Origin: Bacteroides sp.
GTDB lineage: Bacteria; Bacteroidota; Bacteroidia; Bacteroidales; Muribaculaceae
Assembly: GCA_014801595.1 (NCBI GenBank)
Contig: JAAVDV010000008.1
Coordinates: 13,060-22,294, forward strand
Direction: 5' to 3'
DNA length: 9,235 nt
Shown here: positions 1 to 7,052 of the stretch, one piece after another
How the letters are laid out: every line of letters begins with the position of its first letter
Position numbering within the stretch: the stretch's first letter is position 1
Notes under the pieces: model-generated
Told to the model about the DNA's origin: nothing
The model's input: the letters and a program-made list of their open reading frames with translations, nothing else
Database searches by the model: none
Translations under genes and position numbers: made by a program

Positions 1-893
1 CTCCAGTTCTGGCTCGGAGTGATGGCGAGAGCGAAGAACGACTCGATATTCGAATCATCTCCGGCATAAAGAGCGCGATAGGCCTCGGGGGTCACGACCA
101 AAGATGAGATACCGGCAATGTCGAGAGCCTGCTGAGCGGCTTGGGAAGCCTCGGAATAATTCTCCATATATAGATATGTGCGGGCCAACAGACCATTGAC
201 GGCCGCCGGATTCATATAGAATAGCGATCCCGCGTCGTAGCCGGCATTATCGAAATAGCTGAGCGAAGCTTTGAAATCGCTGACTATAGCCGCGTAAGAC
301 TCTCCGACCGTCGAACGGCTCACCTGCTCATATGGCTGCTTCGGCTCATCGATAATCACGATGCCGGGCATGGAGGAAAAATCAGTGCCGTCGACCTTGA
401 TCTGATGGGAGAAGATATTGGTCAGCATAAGCTGTGCGTAACCGCGCAGCGCATATGCCTCTGCCTCCAGTCGGTCAAGCTCGGCAATCTCATCCTCGTC
501 TACAAGAGAGGGACGCAACTCATCGGCAGCCTTGATGATGCGGGCCGCATTGTCGGCGACCTTGTAGCCGTAAGTCCAGATTTCAGACAACATGGTGAAG
601 TCAGCATTGACAGCGAACTGATAAAGCTGATTGAAATGCTGACTTTTCGCATTCCAATAGGCTACGTCTCCGGCCAAGTCACCAAAAACAATCGCATCGT
701 TGCCGGCGAAGTTGTAGTAGAACAGATTGTAGTATGTGCCGTTGAGGGCATATCCTATGTTCTTGACCGAGGAGAGAGCAGACTCCGTCTCCACTCCGTT
801 GGGGAGTTCCGTCTCAAGAAACTTATCGCCGCAGCCCGTCAGGCCGGTGCCGATCAGAATGGCCGCGATGGCCTTGATATATGGTATTTTCAT
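1..893 (-). CDS. SusD/RagB-family outer-membrane lipoprotein (3' end beyond window)
   Basis: The first 297 codons lie in the window; the C-terminal part is beyond base 1. The protein begins MKIPYIKAIAA and has a lipoprotein signal with lipobox LTGC, so Cys21 should be the lipidated residue. This is followed by GDKFLETELP, the usual start of mature SusD proteins. Near residue 145 the stretch EAEAYALRGYAQLML matches the first TPR helix region typical of the family (RAEArflRayyY-like). SusD proteins sit on the cell surface as a lid on the SusC channel and bind the incoming glycan or peptide. The gene follows susC on the same strand, but the gap is 263 bp because a palindromic element sits between them. 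The start at 893 is chosen because the signal peptide begins directly there. The ligand cannot be told from the sequence. Family assignment is firm from motifs and synteny. Confidence 0.93.
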   Translation of the reverse strand, partial: MKIPYIKAIAAILIGTGLTGCGDKFLETELPNGVETESALSSVKNIGYALNGTYYNLFYYNFAGNDAIVFGDLAGDVAYWNAKSQHFNQLYQFAVNADFTMLSEIWTYGYKVADNAARIIKAADELRPSLVDEDEIAELDRLEAEAYALRGYAQLMLTNIFSHQIKVDGTDFSSMPGIVIIDEPKQPYEQVSRSTVGESYAAIVSDFKASLSYFDNAGYDAGSLFYMNPAAVNGLLARTYLYMENYSEASQAAQQALDIAGISSLVVTPEAYRALYAGDDSNIESFFALAITPSQNW

Positions 894-928
894 ATTTAAG
901 CAGTTTCTAAGTAAGTCTTCTAAAACTT

Positions 929-1125
929 AAGTAGCTGTTCAAATTAAAACGATATAATAAAATTTTCATTTCAATGATTGAATCTCGCATATCCTCCGCT
1001 TGTCGATTTTGGCCGCTTTGGCCTTGTCGTTCAGTCGCGATGCCCGCATCGCTCCTTCGCTCCGCAGCCAAATCGCCTCAAAATCGCCAGAGCGTATAAT
1101 ATGCGTTTAATTTGACCAGCTACTT
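929..1125. mobile_element. MITE-like palindromic element, copy 1 (between susC and susD)
   Basis: A 197-bp non-coding sequence begins AAGTAGCTGTTCAAATTAAA and ends with its inverted copy (19 of 20 bases). The terminal similarity continues imperfectly for about 30 bases per side (AAACG-ATAT and AAACGCATAT). Inside are further paired arms: CGATTTTG (1004-1011) with CAAAATCG (1079-1086), and a near-central perfect palindrome GCGATGC-CC-GCATCGC (1037-1052). Transcribed RNA should therefore fold into a long imperfect hairpin. A second copy, same orientation and about 95% identical by eye, lies at 4395-4590. No target-site duplication is evident here (left flank TAAAACTT, right flank ACAATAAT), suggesting an older insertion. 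It fills most of the susC-susD gap. No protein is encoded, so movement would need a transposase supplied elsewhere. Calling it a MITE is inference from structure. Confidence 0.8.
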
Positions 1126-1156
1126 ACAATAATTAATGAATAGTCATGATCCGGCA

Positions 1157-4153
1157 TCAGAACGTGATCTGCACGCCACCGGTGAAAGTGAAGGCCGCGG
1201 GATACTGCCAGGCGATGACGCCGTTGGCATAAGTCTCGGGGTTATATCCCACGAAATTCTTGGCTGTCCAGGTGTGGACATTGTCGAGATTGACATAGAA
1301 TCTCACCTTCTCCATGAGAGCCTTACGAGTGACAGACTGCGGGAGCGTGTAGCCAAGCGAGATATTGCTGAGGCGCAGGAAGCTGCCATCCATCAGATAG
1401 AGAGTGGAATAATTATTGGAGACACTGTTGTAGGGGTCGCCGTAGATATACTGCGGATATTGGGCGTCAGTCATGCCGGGTGTCCATGAATTGTCGACCA
1501 CAGTCTGCAAGGGGGTCATAAGGTTCATGCCGAAACCGGTGAAGGGGGCACCATAGTTGAATACCTTGTTGCCGGCGCGGTAGTTGAACTGCATCGAGAA
1601 ATCGAAACCGTAGCCCTGCGCGTTAATTCCGAAAGCGCCGAACACCTTGGGATCGGCCTGCCCGACACGGCGCAGCTCGGCTTCCTCGTAATTCTCAGTC
1701 ACGCCGCCGTCGGCAGTATAATACTGCGCGAGACCCGTCTCCTGATTGACACCTGCGAATTCCCTCATATAGAACTGACGGTAGGGACTCCCCTCCTCAA
1801 GAATCTGGAGATTATTGGTGACGGAGCCGCCGTCGAGCTTGAGGACGCGGTTCTTATTCCAGGAAAGATTGGCGAAGAGGCTGACGGTGAGATCACGATT
1901 GGTGAAGACAACACCGCTCAGGCCGACCTCGATACCGGTGTTACGGATTTTACCGATATTGCGCCAGGCACTCGACATGCCGGTGGTGCGAGAGAGAGGC
2001 ACCTCATAGAGGGCATCGGCGGTATCATCGTTGTAGAAGTCGAATGTCAGGTTGGCGCGGTTGAAAATGCCGAAGTCGAAACCGACGTCGAATTTACGGC
2101 TTGTCTCCCAAGTAAGGTCGGGGGAAGCCACCTGAACGGGGCGCATACCGGCGGCGCCATTATAGTTGTAACCTGCGGCATAATAACCGCGAGCCACATA
2201 GAAGGATGGCAGGGCCTGATTACCGACTGTGCCGTAAGAAATTCTGAGGGCGGCATTGGTGAGCCAAGTGATGTTTCTCATCCAGTCCTCTTCAGAAATA
2301 CGCCATTTGCCACCGACAGACCAGAAATTACCCCAGCGGTGATTGCTGCCGAACACGGAGCTGCCGTCACGACGATAAGATGCCGAGAAGAAATAACGGT
2401 TCATCAGGTTATATTTCGCATCGACGAAATATGAGGCGAGACGGGAAGCAGACTTGCCATATTCAGAATCAAGAGAGGAGCCTGTCGTGGCGAGATCGCG
2501 CATACCCTCGTCGGCGAAGGGGAAATCGGCACGCGCAAAGTAGCTATAGTTGTAATCATAGCGCTGCATCTCCTGGCCAAGGAGCACGTCGAAAGTGTGG
2601 ATATCATTGAAGGTCTTGTTCCAGCCGATAGTGTTGGTCCAGGTCAGAGTGCTCGCACGCGTGGTATAGAGTTGGCCGAGGCCATTGTAGTCGATACCCT
2701 GCGGATTATAGATCGCGCTCCAATAGTTATATTCATTCTGGTTGACGATGTTGACACCGAAATTAGTCTTCACCCAGAATCCGAACGGGAGATCGATCTT
2801 GAGCCAGGGATTAGCCACGAAAGTCTGGTTGCGCACATCATTCAGGTCGCCGAGTTTCGAATCATTGACAGCGATGGGATTATAGAGATAGCCCGCACCA
2901 TAGTAGGAACCGTCGGGGTTATAGACCGGATCCATAGGAGTCATCGAGGAGACGGCACCCACGATGGGATTGGACATCGAGCCGGTGGTAGACTGCGAGA
3001 AGTTGCTGTTCTTCGTGTAGGAGAAGGATGCGTTGACTCCGCCGCTGAGCCATCCATAGGAGCTATCGACGTTGACGCGGCCGGAATATCGGGAGTTGGC
3101 AGAGTTGATTACCACACCCTTAGTGTCGATAAAACCGAGAGAAGCATAATAATTAGTCTTGCCGCTGCGTCCGGAGAAGCTGATGTTATAATCCTGATAA
3201 TAGCCTGTGCGGGTCACGGCATTCATCCAGTCGGTATTGGTGACGCCGTCCCATCCCATGATGCCGTTCACCCAGTTCCAGCCGGTCTGATAGTCGGCGC
3301 CGGTACGCGCCATGTATCCGCGAGTGAAGAGATCCATGGTAGAAGCGGCATCGGCATACTTCATGTTGTTGTTGGCAATTGAAGTGAAACCCTGCTTCAC
3401 ATCGAGGGTGAGCGACATACGGTCGGTAGAACCGCGCTTTGTGGTGATGACCACTACGCCATTGGCCGCGCGAGAACCATAGATGGCAGTGGCCGCCGCA
3501 TCCTTCAGCACAGTGACAGACTCGATGTCGTTAGGGTTATAGGCAGCCATAGGATCGAACGCGTTGTTGCTGTCGCTATCCAGGCTTTCGGCATCGGAAT
3601 TGACGGGAATACCGTCAATCACATACAGAGGCTGAGAACTTGAAGAGAGAGAACCGAGACCACGGATGCTGACGCTGCCCCATGTGCCGGGCGATGAAGT
3701 GGAGTTATTATATGTGAAACCCGTGACGTTTCCCTCCATTCCCTTAAGGAAATTCACGTCATTCTTTTTCTCGATCGAGGAGCCGTCGACCACTGAAGCC
3801 GCCCCGGTGAAGGCCACTTTGGAGGTCTGTCCATAGCCTGTGACCACCACTTCGTTGAGGGTAGTCATCTCACGCAAAGGGACCTTGAGATATTGATTTG
3901 TCACAGCGATCTCAACCGGATCAGTACCGACGTAAGATACGCGGATTTTCTTCACAGACTCAGGAAGTTCGAGAGAGAACTTACCGTCAACATCGGTTGA
4001 GACACCGATCTGGGTACCCACGCCCATGACGGTCGCTCCAATCAGCGGTTCACCGTCCTCGGCACTTATCACCTCACCGCGAACGGTCGTCTGCGCCATG
4101 GCAGCGAGAGCCGAGATGAAGATAGCCGAGAATAAAAGAATCAGCTTTTTCAT
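1157..4153 (-). CDS. SusC/RagA-family TonB-dependent outer-membrane transporter
   Basis: The protein has 998 residues, normal for SusC-type transporters (about 950-1100). The order is: Sec signal peptide (1-20, MKKLILLFSAIF...AMA, cleavage before QT); a carboxypeptidase-regulatory-like beta-sandwich (about 23-95, with GEPLIGATV and TDVDGKFSL); the family signature NEVVVTGYG (100-108); a plug domain with SIRGLGS (162-168), PLYVIDGIPV (175-184) and NPNDIESVTVLKDAAATAIYG (206-226); then a large beta-barrel from about 250 to the end, finishing in GGVQITF with the terminal Phe typical of outer-membrane barrels. It should import a ligand through the outer membrane using TonB/ExbBD energy, together with the SusD-like lipoprotein encoded just downstream. 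There is no frameshift or missing domain. The start at 4153 gives the signal peptide directly. The substrate is unknown, and no glycoside hydrolase, peptidase, sensor or sigma-factor gene is in the window to suggest one. Confidence 0.97.
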   Translation of the reverse strand: MKKLILLFSAIFISALAAMAQTTVRGEVISAEDGEPLIGATVMGVGTQIGVSTDVDGKFSLELPESVKKIRVSYVGTDPVEIAVTNQYLKVPLREMTTLNEVVVTGYGQTSKVAFTGAASVVDGSSIEKKNDVNFLKGMEGNVTGFTYNNSTSSPGTWGSVSIRGLGSLSSSSQPLYVIDGIPVNSDAESLDSDSNNAFDPMAAYNPNDIESVTVLKDAAATAIYGSRAANGVVVITTKRGSTDRMSLTLDVKQGFTSIANNNMKYADAASTMDLFTRGYMARTGADYQTGWNWVNGIMGWDGVTNTDWMNAVTRTGYYQDYNISFSGRSGKTNYYASLGFIDTKGVVINSANSRYSGRVNVDSSYGWLSGGVNASFSYTKNSNFSQSTTGSMSNPIVGAVSSMTPMDPVYNPDGSYYGAGYLYNPIAVNDSKLGDLNDVRNQTFVANPWLKIDLPFGFWVKTNFGVNIVNQNEYNYWSAIYNPQGIDYNGLGQLYTTRASTLTWTNTIGWNKTFNDIHTFDVLLGQEMQRYDYNYSYFARADFPFADEGMRDLATTGSSLDSEYGKSASRLASYFVDAKYNLMNRYFFSASYRRDGSSVFGSNHRWGNFWSVGGKWRISEEDWMRNITWLTNAALRISYGTVGNQALPSFYVARGYYAAGYNYNGAAGMRPVQVASPDLTWETSRKFDVGFDFGIFNRANLTFDFYNDDTADALYEVPLSRTTGMSSAWRNIGKIRNTGIEVGLSGVVFTNRDLTVSLFANLSWNKNRVLKLDGGSVTNNLQILEEGSPYRQFYMREFAGVNQETGLAQYYTADGGVTENYEEAELRRVGQADPKVFGAFGINAQGYGFDFSMQFNYRAGNKVFNYGAPFTGFGMNLMTPLQTVVDNSWTPGMTDAQYPQYIYGDPYNSVSNNYSTLYLMDGSFLRLSNISLGYTLPQSVTRKALMEKVRFYVNLDNVHTWTAKNFVGYNPETYANGVIAWQYPAAFTFTGGVQITF

Positions 4154-4394
4154 AACAATCTGTTGTTAAGGGATTAATGAATATATTACCTGTAGATTTA
4201 ATATTCTTGAAAATCGACCGGCTCTGAATTGCCGGTTGAAGTCTGCCCCCGCGAGAAATCCGGGGATACATGAATGTGCGGGACATTCGACAGTTGTTGG
4301 AGTTGTTTAAAAAGTCAAATACTTGCCGCCATCAAGAGAGATTGGCGGGAAGCCTGAGCCTGTCTTACAATTTTTACCTTTTATTTACCTATTT
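4154..4394 (-). other. susC upstream leader region
   Basis: This is the 241 bp between the susC start and the upstream palindromic element. I see no gene in it. On the susC strand it holds a short GC hairpin (CCCCG...CGGGG, about 4245-4263) with no following U-run. There is no good Bacteroidetes promoter match, so susC transcription may begin further upstream, or may use a promoter for an alternative (ECF-type) sigma factor that I cannot recognise. Confidence 0.4.
4387..4394. repeat. Target-site duplication, left copy (ACCTATTT)
   Basis: ACCTATTT lies directly before the left end of element copy 2 and again directly after its right end. If the element boundary is shifted by one or two bases, the duplicated length could be read as 6 to 10 bp (TTACCTATTT is the longest direct repeat). 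This supports insertion by transposition. Confidence 0.75.
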
Positions 4395-4590
4395 AAGTAG
4401 CTGTTCAAATTAAAACGATATAATAAAGTTTCATTTCAATGATTGAATCTCGCATATCCTACGCTTGGCGATTTTGGCCGCTTTGGCCTTGTCACTCAGT
4501 CACGATGCCCGCATCGCTCCTTCGCTCCGCGCCCAAATCGACTCAAAATCGCCAGAGCGCATAATATGCGTTTAATTTGACCAGCTACTT
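4395..4590. mobile_element. MITE-like palindromic element, copy 2 (upstream of susC)
   Basis: A 196-bp element has the same 20-bp terminal inverted repeats as copy 1 at 929-1125, including the same single mismatch between the two ends. About ten substitutions and one small indel separate the copies. It is flanked by a perfect 8-bp direct repeat, ACCTATTT, a typical transposition footprint. The arms around the centre are similar: GCGATTTTG on the left pairs with CAAAATCGC on the right. The central palindrome is one base pair weaker than in copy 1 because of a G-to-A change (ACGATGC-CC-GCATCGC). It encodes nothing. It sits between susC and dnaB, about 240 bp before the susC start, so it is either in the susC leader RNA or just upstream of its promoter. 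Confidence 0.84.
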
Positions 4591-4598
4591 ACCTATTT
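4591..4598. repeat. Target-site duplication, right copy (ACCTATTT)
   Basis: This is the second copy of the 8-bp direct repeat flanking element copy 2, identical to the bases just left of the element. Confidence 0.75.
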
Positions 4599-4967
4599 TT
4601 AAGAGCATCGGAAGAAACCTCCGGAGTATCCGCCGAGTCTCTAATGCTGTAAATTTAGTTAAGTATTTTTAATACCACACTATATTTAACCAAAATTATT
4701 GAAAATTGTTTTTTCAATTTTAAAAAAAGTAAAATTTTAAATTTTCTCACATAACGACATTATTTCGCTGCTTTACCTCACGCATTGACATCACTCATAT
4801 TTAATAAATAGGAGAGCTACGGGCGAAAAAACGGATTTTACGGATAAACAATATTTGCGGATAGTTCAAGACTTGATTCAGCCATCATGCAATCCAGATA
4901 TCTGAGAGTGATAAATTCCCCAGACCCCATCCGGCCAAAATGAATCAAAGGCGACCGACCTACACTC
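4599..4967. other. AT-rich intergenic region between susC and dnaB
   Basis: These 369 bp separate the divergent susC and dnaB units and hold no convincing gene. The stretch 4660-4750 is extremely AT-rich. It includes a 7-bp A/T hairpin (AAAATTG, a T6 loop, CAATTTT; 4702-4721). On the minus strand there is a match to the Bacteroidetes -7 box (TAATTTTG, 4691-4698), but no TTTG at the right distance upstream of it. Three CGGAT repeats occur at 4832, 4841 and 4858. Their role, if any, is not apparent. Confidence 0.5.
4691..4698 (-). promoter_or_regulatory. Weak candidate -7 box for a susC transcript
   Basis: Read on the minus strand, the bases are TAATTTTG, an exact match to the Bacteroidetes -7 consensus TAnnTTTG. 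The -33 TTTG expected about 20 bases upstream is absent. If used, the transcript would carry element copy 2 in a leader of roughly 530 nt. The surrounding DNA is so AT-rich that a chance match is quite possible. Confidence 0.22.
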
Positions 4968-4999
4968 TTTGCCGGCTCGCGAATTTTTTTGTAATTTTG
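4968..4999 (+). promoter_or_regulatory. dnaB promoter (Bacteroidetes -33/-7 type)
   Basis: TTTG at 4968-4971 is followed, after a 20-base spacer, by TAATTTTG at 4992-4999. This matches the TTTG / TAnnTTTG consensus of the main sigma factor in Bacteroidetes. The -7 box ends only four bases before the ATG at 5004, so transcription should begin at or just after that ATG. Confidence 0.75.
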
Positions 5000-5003
5000 C
5001 ATT

Positions 5004-6650
5004 ATGGAACAGAGTCAACGCCCAAGATATAACCAACAACGGAGCGGCAACGGGCGCAACGCCCCGATGACCGATCCTCTCGGAAAGCTTCCGCCGCGCG
5101 ACACCGACCTCGAAGAGGTCGTGCTGGCCGCCCTCATGCTTGAGAAAGATGCCTACATGAGTGTCTGCGACCTGCTGACACCCGACAGTTTCTACGATCC
5201 CGTAAATCAGAAAATCTATGAAGCGATCGTGACGCTCGGTCTCAACCAACGTCCGATAGACATGATCACCGTCACCGAACAGCTGCGCCAGAACGGCACG
5301 CTCAAGGAGGTCGGCGGGGCCGTGCATATATCCGAGCTGACCGCGAGGGTATACTCGGCGGCGAATGTGGAATTCCATGCCAAAATCATCGCGCAGAAAT
5401 ATCTGGCACGCCGCCTCATAACCTTCGCTTCCGAAATCGAGACCAACGCATTCGATGAGAGCAACGATGTGGAGGAACTCCTTCAGATGGCCGAGGGGAA
5501 ACTGTTCGACATATCGCAGAACCAGCTGAAACGCGAGGTGACGCAGGTGGACCCCGTGATCAACCTCGCGCTCGAACAGATCCAGACGGCCGCCAACACG
5601 CAGACGGGCCTCTCGGGACTGCGCACCGGTTATAACGATCTCGACAAGATGACCTCCGGATGGCAGAACTCCGACCTGATCATCATCGCCGCCCGCCCCG
5701 CTATGGGCAAGACGGCATTCGTGCTATCGATGGCGAAGAACATGGCCGTGGACTACAGTATCCCCATCGCGGTCTTTACCCTGGAGATGGCAAATGTGCA
5801 GCTCGTGAAGCGATTGATTTCAAATGTGGCGGAGCTTGAGGGCGAGAAGATAAAATCCGGCAATCTCACCAATCAGGAGTGGGATCGTCTCAACGAACGT
5901 CTACGCAAGGTCTACGGCGCGCCCATATATCTCGACGAGACACCGGGCCTCTCCATAACGGAGCTTCGCACAAAGGCCCGTCGACTGGTGAGGGAACGCG
6001 GAGTGCAGATGATAATGATCGACTATCTCCAGCTCATGAACGCCACCGGCATGAAGCTCGGCTCACGCGAGCAAGAGGTCAGCACGATTTCCAGATCGCT
6101 GAAGGCCCTCGCCAAGGAACTCAATATCCCGATAATCGCCCTGTCGCAGCTCAACCGAAGCACGGAGACACGCGAGGACAAACGGCCGGTGCTATCCGAC
6201 CTCCGAGAATCGGGAGCCATCGAGCAGGATGCCGATATAGTCTGCTTCATACACCGCCCGGAATATTATACAAAAGAGGGTGTCGACGCGCAGGGGAACG
6301 ACATCCGGGGATTGGCCGAGTTGATTGTGGCCAAACACCGTTCGGGCGCCGTCGGGGATGTGAAACTGAGATTCGTACACCGTTTCGCGCGTTTCGAGAA
6401 CTGGGAGGATGACTTCAAGAATGTGGAGGCCACGCTGTCACGCGGCCCGATCGGCTCTAAGATGAACGACCAGATCAGACGCGAACAGGGTGGGGAATCA
6501 CCCTTCGACCAGCCACCCGGAGCAGCCTTCGACACCCCGCTCGGCCAAGGGGATGGCAGCGACACGGAGTTTCATTTCGGCCCGTCGGGATTCGGCGACC
6601 CTCTCACCGACCTGACACCGGGACCGGATGAACAGCCACTCCCCTTCTGA
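5004..6650 (+). CDS. dnaB: Replicative DNA helicase DnaB
   Basis: This 548-residue protein is the hexameric helicase that unwinds DNA at the replication fork. The N-terminal DnaB domain (about 28-130) begins GKLPPRDTDLEEVVLAALML, and a linker follows. The RecA-like ATPase domain (about 200-470) has Walker A ARPAMGKT (230-237), Walker B MIMIDYLQLM (336-345), the conserved LSDLRESGAIEQDADIV (397-413), and KHRSGAVGD (444-452) with the likely arginine-finger region. No intein interrupts it. The C-terminal tail (about 480-548) is Gly/Pro/Asp-rich, probably disordered, and ends DEQPLPF. The 21 residues before Met22 are polar and also look disordered. The promoter lies so close to the ATG at 5004 that either the mRNA is leaderless or translation starts at Met22 (base 5067, MTDPLGKLPPRD), which would still keep the whole conserved fold. 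I keep the longer start because the extension looks like that of related proteins. Function is certain; the start is not. Confidence 0.96.
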   Translation: MEQSQRPRYNQQRSGNGRNAPMTDPLGKLPPRDTDLEEVVLAALMLEKDAYMSVCDLLTPDSFYDPVNQKIYEAIVTLGLNQRPIDMITVTEQLRQNGTLKEVGGAVHISELTARVYSAANVEFHAKIIAQKYLARRLITFASEIETNAFDESNDVEELLQMAEGKLFDISQNQLKREVTQVDPVINLALEQIQTAANTQTGLSGLRTGYNDLDKMTSGWQNSDLIIIAARPAMGKTAFVLSMAKNMAVDYSIPIAVFTLEMANVQLVKRLISNVAELEGEKIKSGNLTNQEWDRLNERLRKVYGAPIYLDETPGLSITELRTKARRLVRERGVQMIMIDYLQLMNATGMKLGSREQEVSTISRSLKALAKELNIPIIALSQLNRSTETREDKRPVLSDLRESGAIEQDADIVCFIHRPEYYTKEGVDAQGNDIRGLAELIVAKHRSGAVGDVKLRFVHRFARFENWEDDFKNVEATLSRGPIGSKMNDQIRREQGGESPFDQPPGAAFDTPLGQGDGSDTEFHFGPSGFGDPLTDLTPGPDEQPLPF

Positions 6651-6694
6651 GCCGCCGGTTTCTAAAAATCATAAGAAAAAATGAACCGCAGAGC

Positions 6695-6734
6695 GGGTAT
6701 TAACGTTAAAATACCAAAAGAAACTTTAATACCC
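6695..6734 (+). promoter_or_regulatory. Inverted repeat in the leader of the small membrane protein gene
   Basis: GGGTATTAA (6695-6703) is perfectly complementary to TTAATACCC (6726-6734), with a 22-base loop. The right arm ends eight bases before the ATG at 6743. A competing shorter hairpin uses GGTATT (6696-6701) with AATACC (6710-6715) around AACGTTAA. The two structures share the left arm and cannot both form. No U-run follows, so it is not a terminator. It could be a protein-binding site in DNA or an RNA switch close to the start codon; both are inference. Confidence 0.45.
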
Positions 6735-6742
6735 TTAATGCT

Positions 6743-6952
6743 ATGGACAACGACAACAAAAAATACGAAACCGAAGATCAAATCATCAACAGTATGACTG
6801 CAGAAGGTAAAAACAAAAAGCGCAAGGACACTGGCTCGACCAACCGTCTATGGGTATGGCTCGGAGTGATAGTGCTCGTCTTCATCCTCCTCTACTGGCT
6901 TTTCGCCATCGGCACATTCGAAGACATGATGGGCTTCTTCAACGGCAACTGA
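6743..6952 (+). CDS. Small single-pass membrane protein of unknown function
   Basis: This 69-residue protein belongs to no family I recognise. Residues 1-35 are charged and polar (MDNDNKKYETEDQ..., then the basic patch KNKKRK at 23-28 and Arg35). Residues 36-57 form one strongly hydrophobic helix (LWVWLGVIVLVFILLYWLFAI). The last dozen residues are short and polar (TFEDMMGFFNGN). The basic patch before the helix predicts an N-terminus in the cytoplasm and a small C-terminal tail outside. There is no signal-peptidase site or lipobox. It begins 92 bp after dnaB with no terminator between, so it may share the dnaB transcript, and a strong terminator follows it. Codon use and composition resemble the neighbours. 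That it is a real gene is likely from its clear membrane topology and placement; its role is unknown. Confidence 0.75.
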   Translation: MDNDNKKYETEDQIINSMTAEGKNKKRKDTGSTNRLWVWLGVIVLVFILLYWLFAIGTFEDMMGFFNGN

Positions 6953-7052
6953 TTGCCTGAAGGATAGCCGTCGAGAGATAGCGTCTTCATACTCACGTTA
7001 TTACGCCCGACCAAAACAAATTATTGAAAAATCCGCAATTTCCGTATAAAGG

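Noticed and set aside
405..899. Plus-strand open frame of 164 codons at the left end
   Set aside because: It is the reverse shadow of the susD-like gene, which shows a lipobox and family motifs on the minus strand.
929..1125. CRISPR or tandem repeat array
   Set aside because: There are only two widely separated copies of a long palindromic element, with no regular spacers and no cas genes.
2597..3382. Long plus-strand open frame of 261 codons inside susC
   Set aside because: It lies wholly antisense to a clearly intact susC gene. Its translation is rich in Ile, Val, Gly, Arg and His without any domain pattern, as expected for a mirror of barrel codons.
929..4590. susC as the cargo of a composite transposon bounded by the two elements
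   Set aside because: Copy 2 has its own flanking duplication (ACCTATTT on both sides), and the outer flanks of the pair (TAAAACTT and ACCTATTT) do not match, so the copies inserted separately.
929..4590. Invertible (phase-variable) segment controlled by the repeats
   Set aside because: The copies are in direct orientation, so recombination between them would delete rather than invert. No invertase or recombinase gene is in the window.
6681..6797. A 38-codon open frame just before and overlapping the small membrane protein gene
   Set aside because: It overlaps the real gene out of frame and its translation (MNRRAGINVKIPKET...) has no structure or family signal. The region is better explained as a leader with an inverted repeat.
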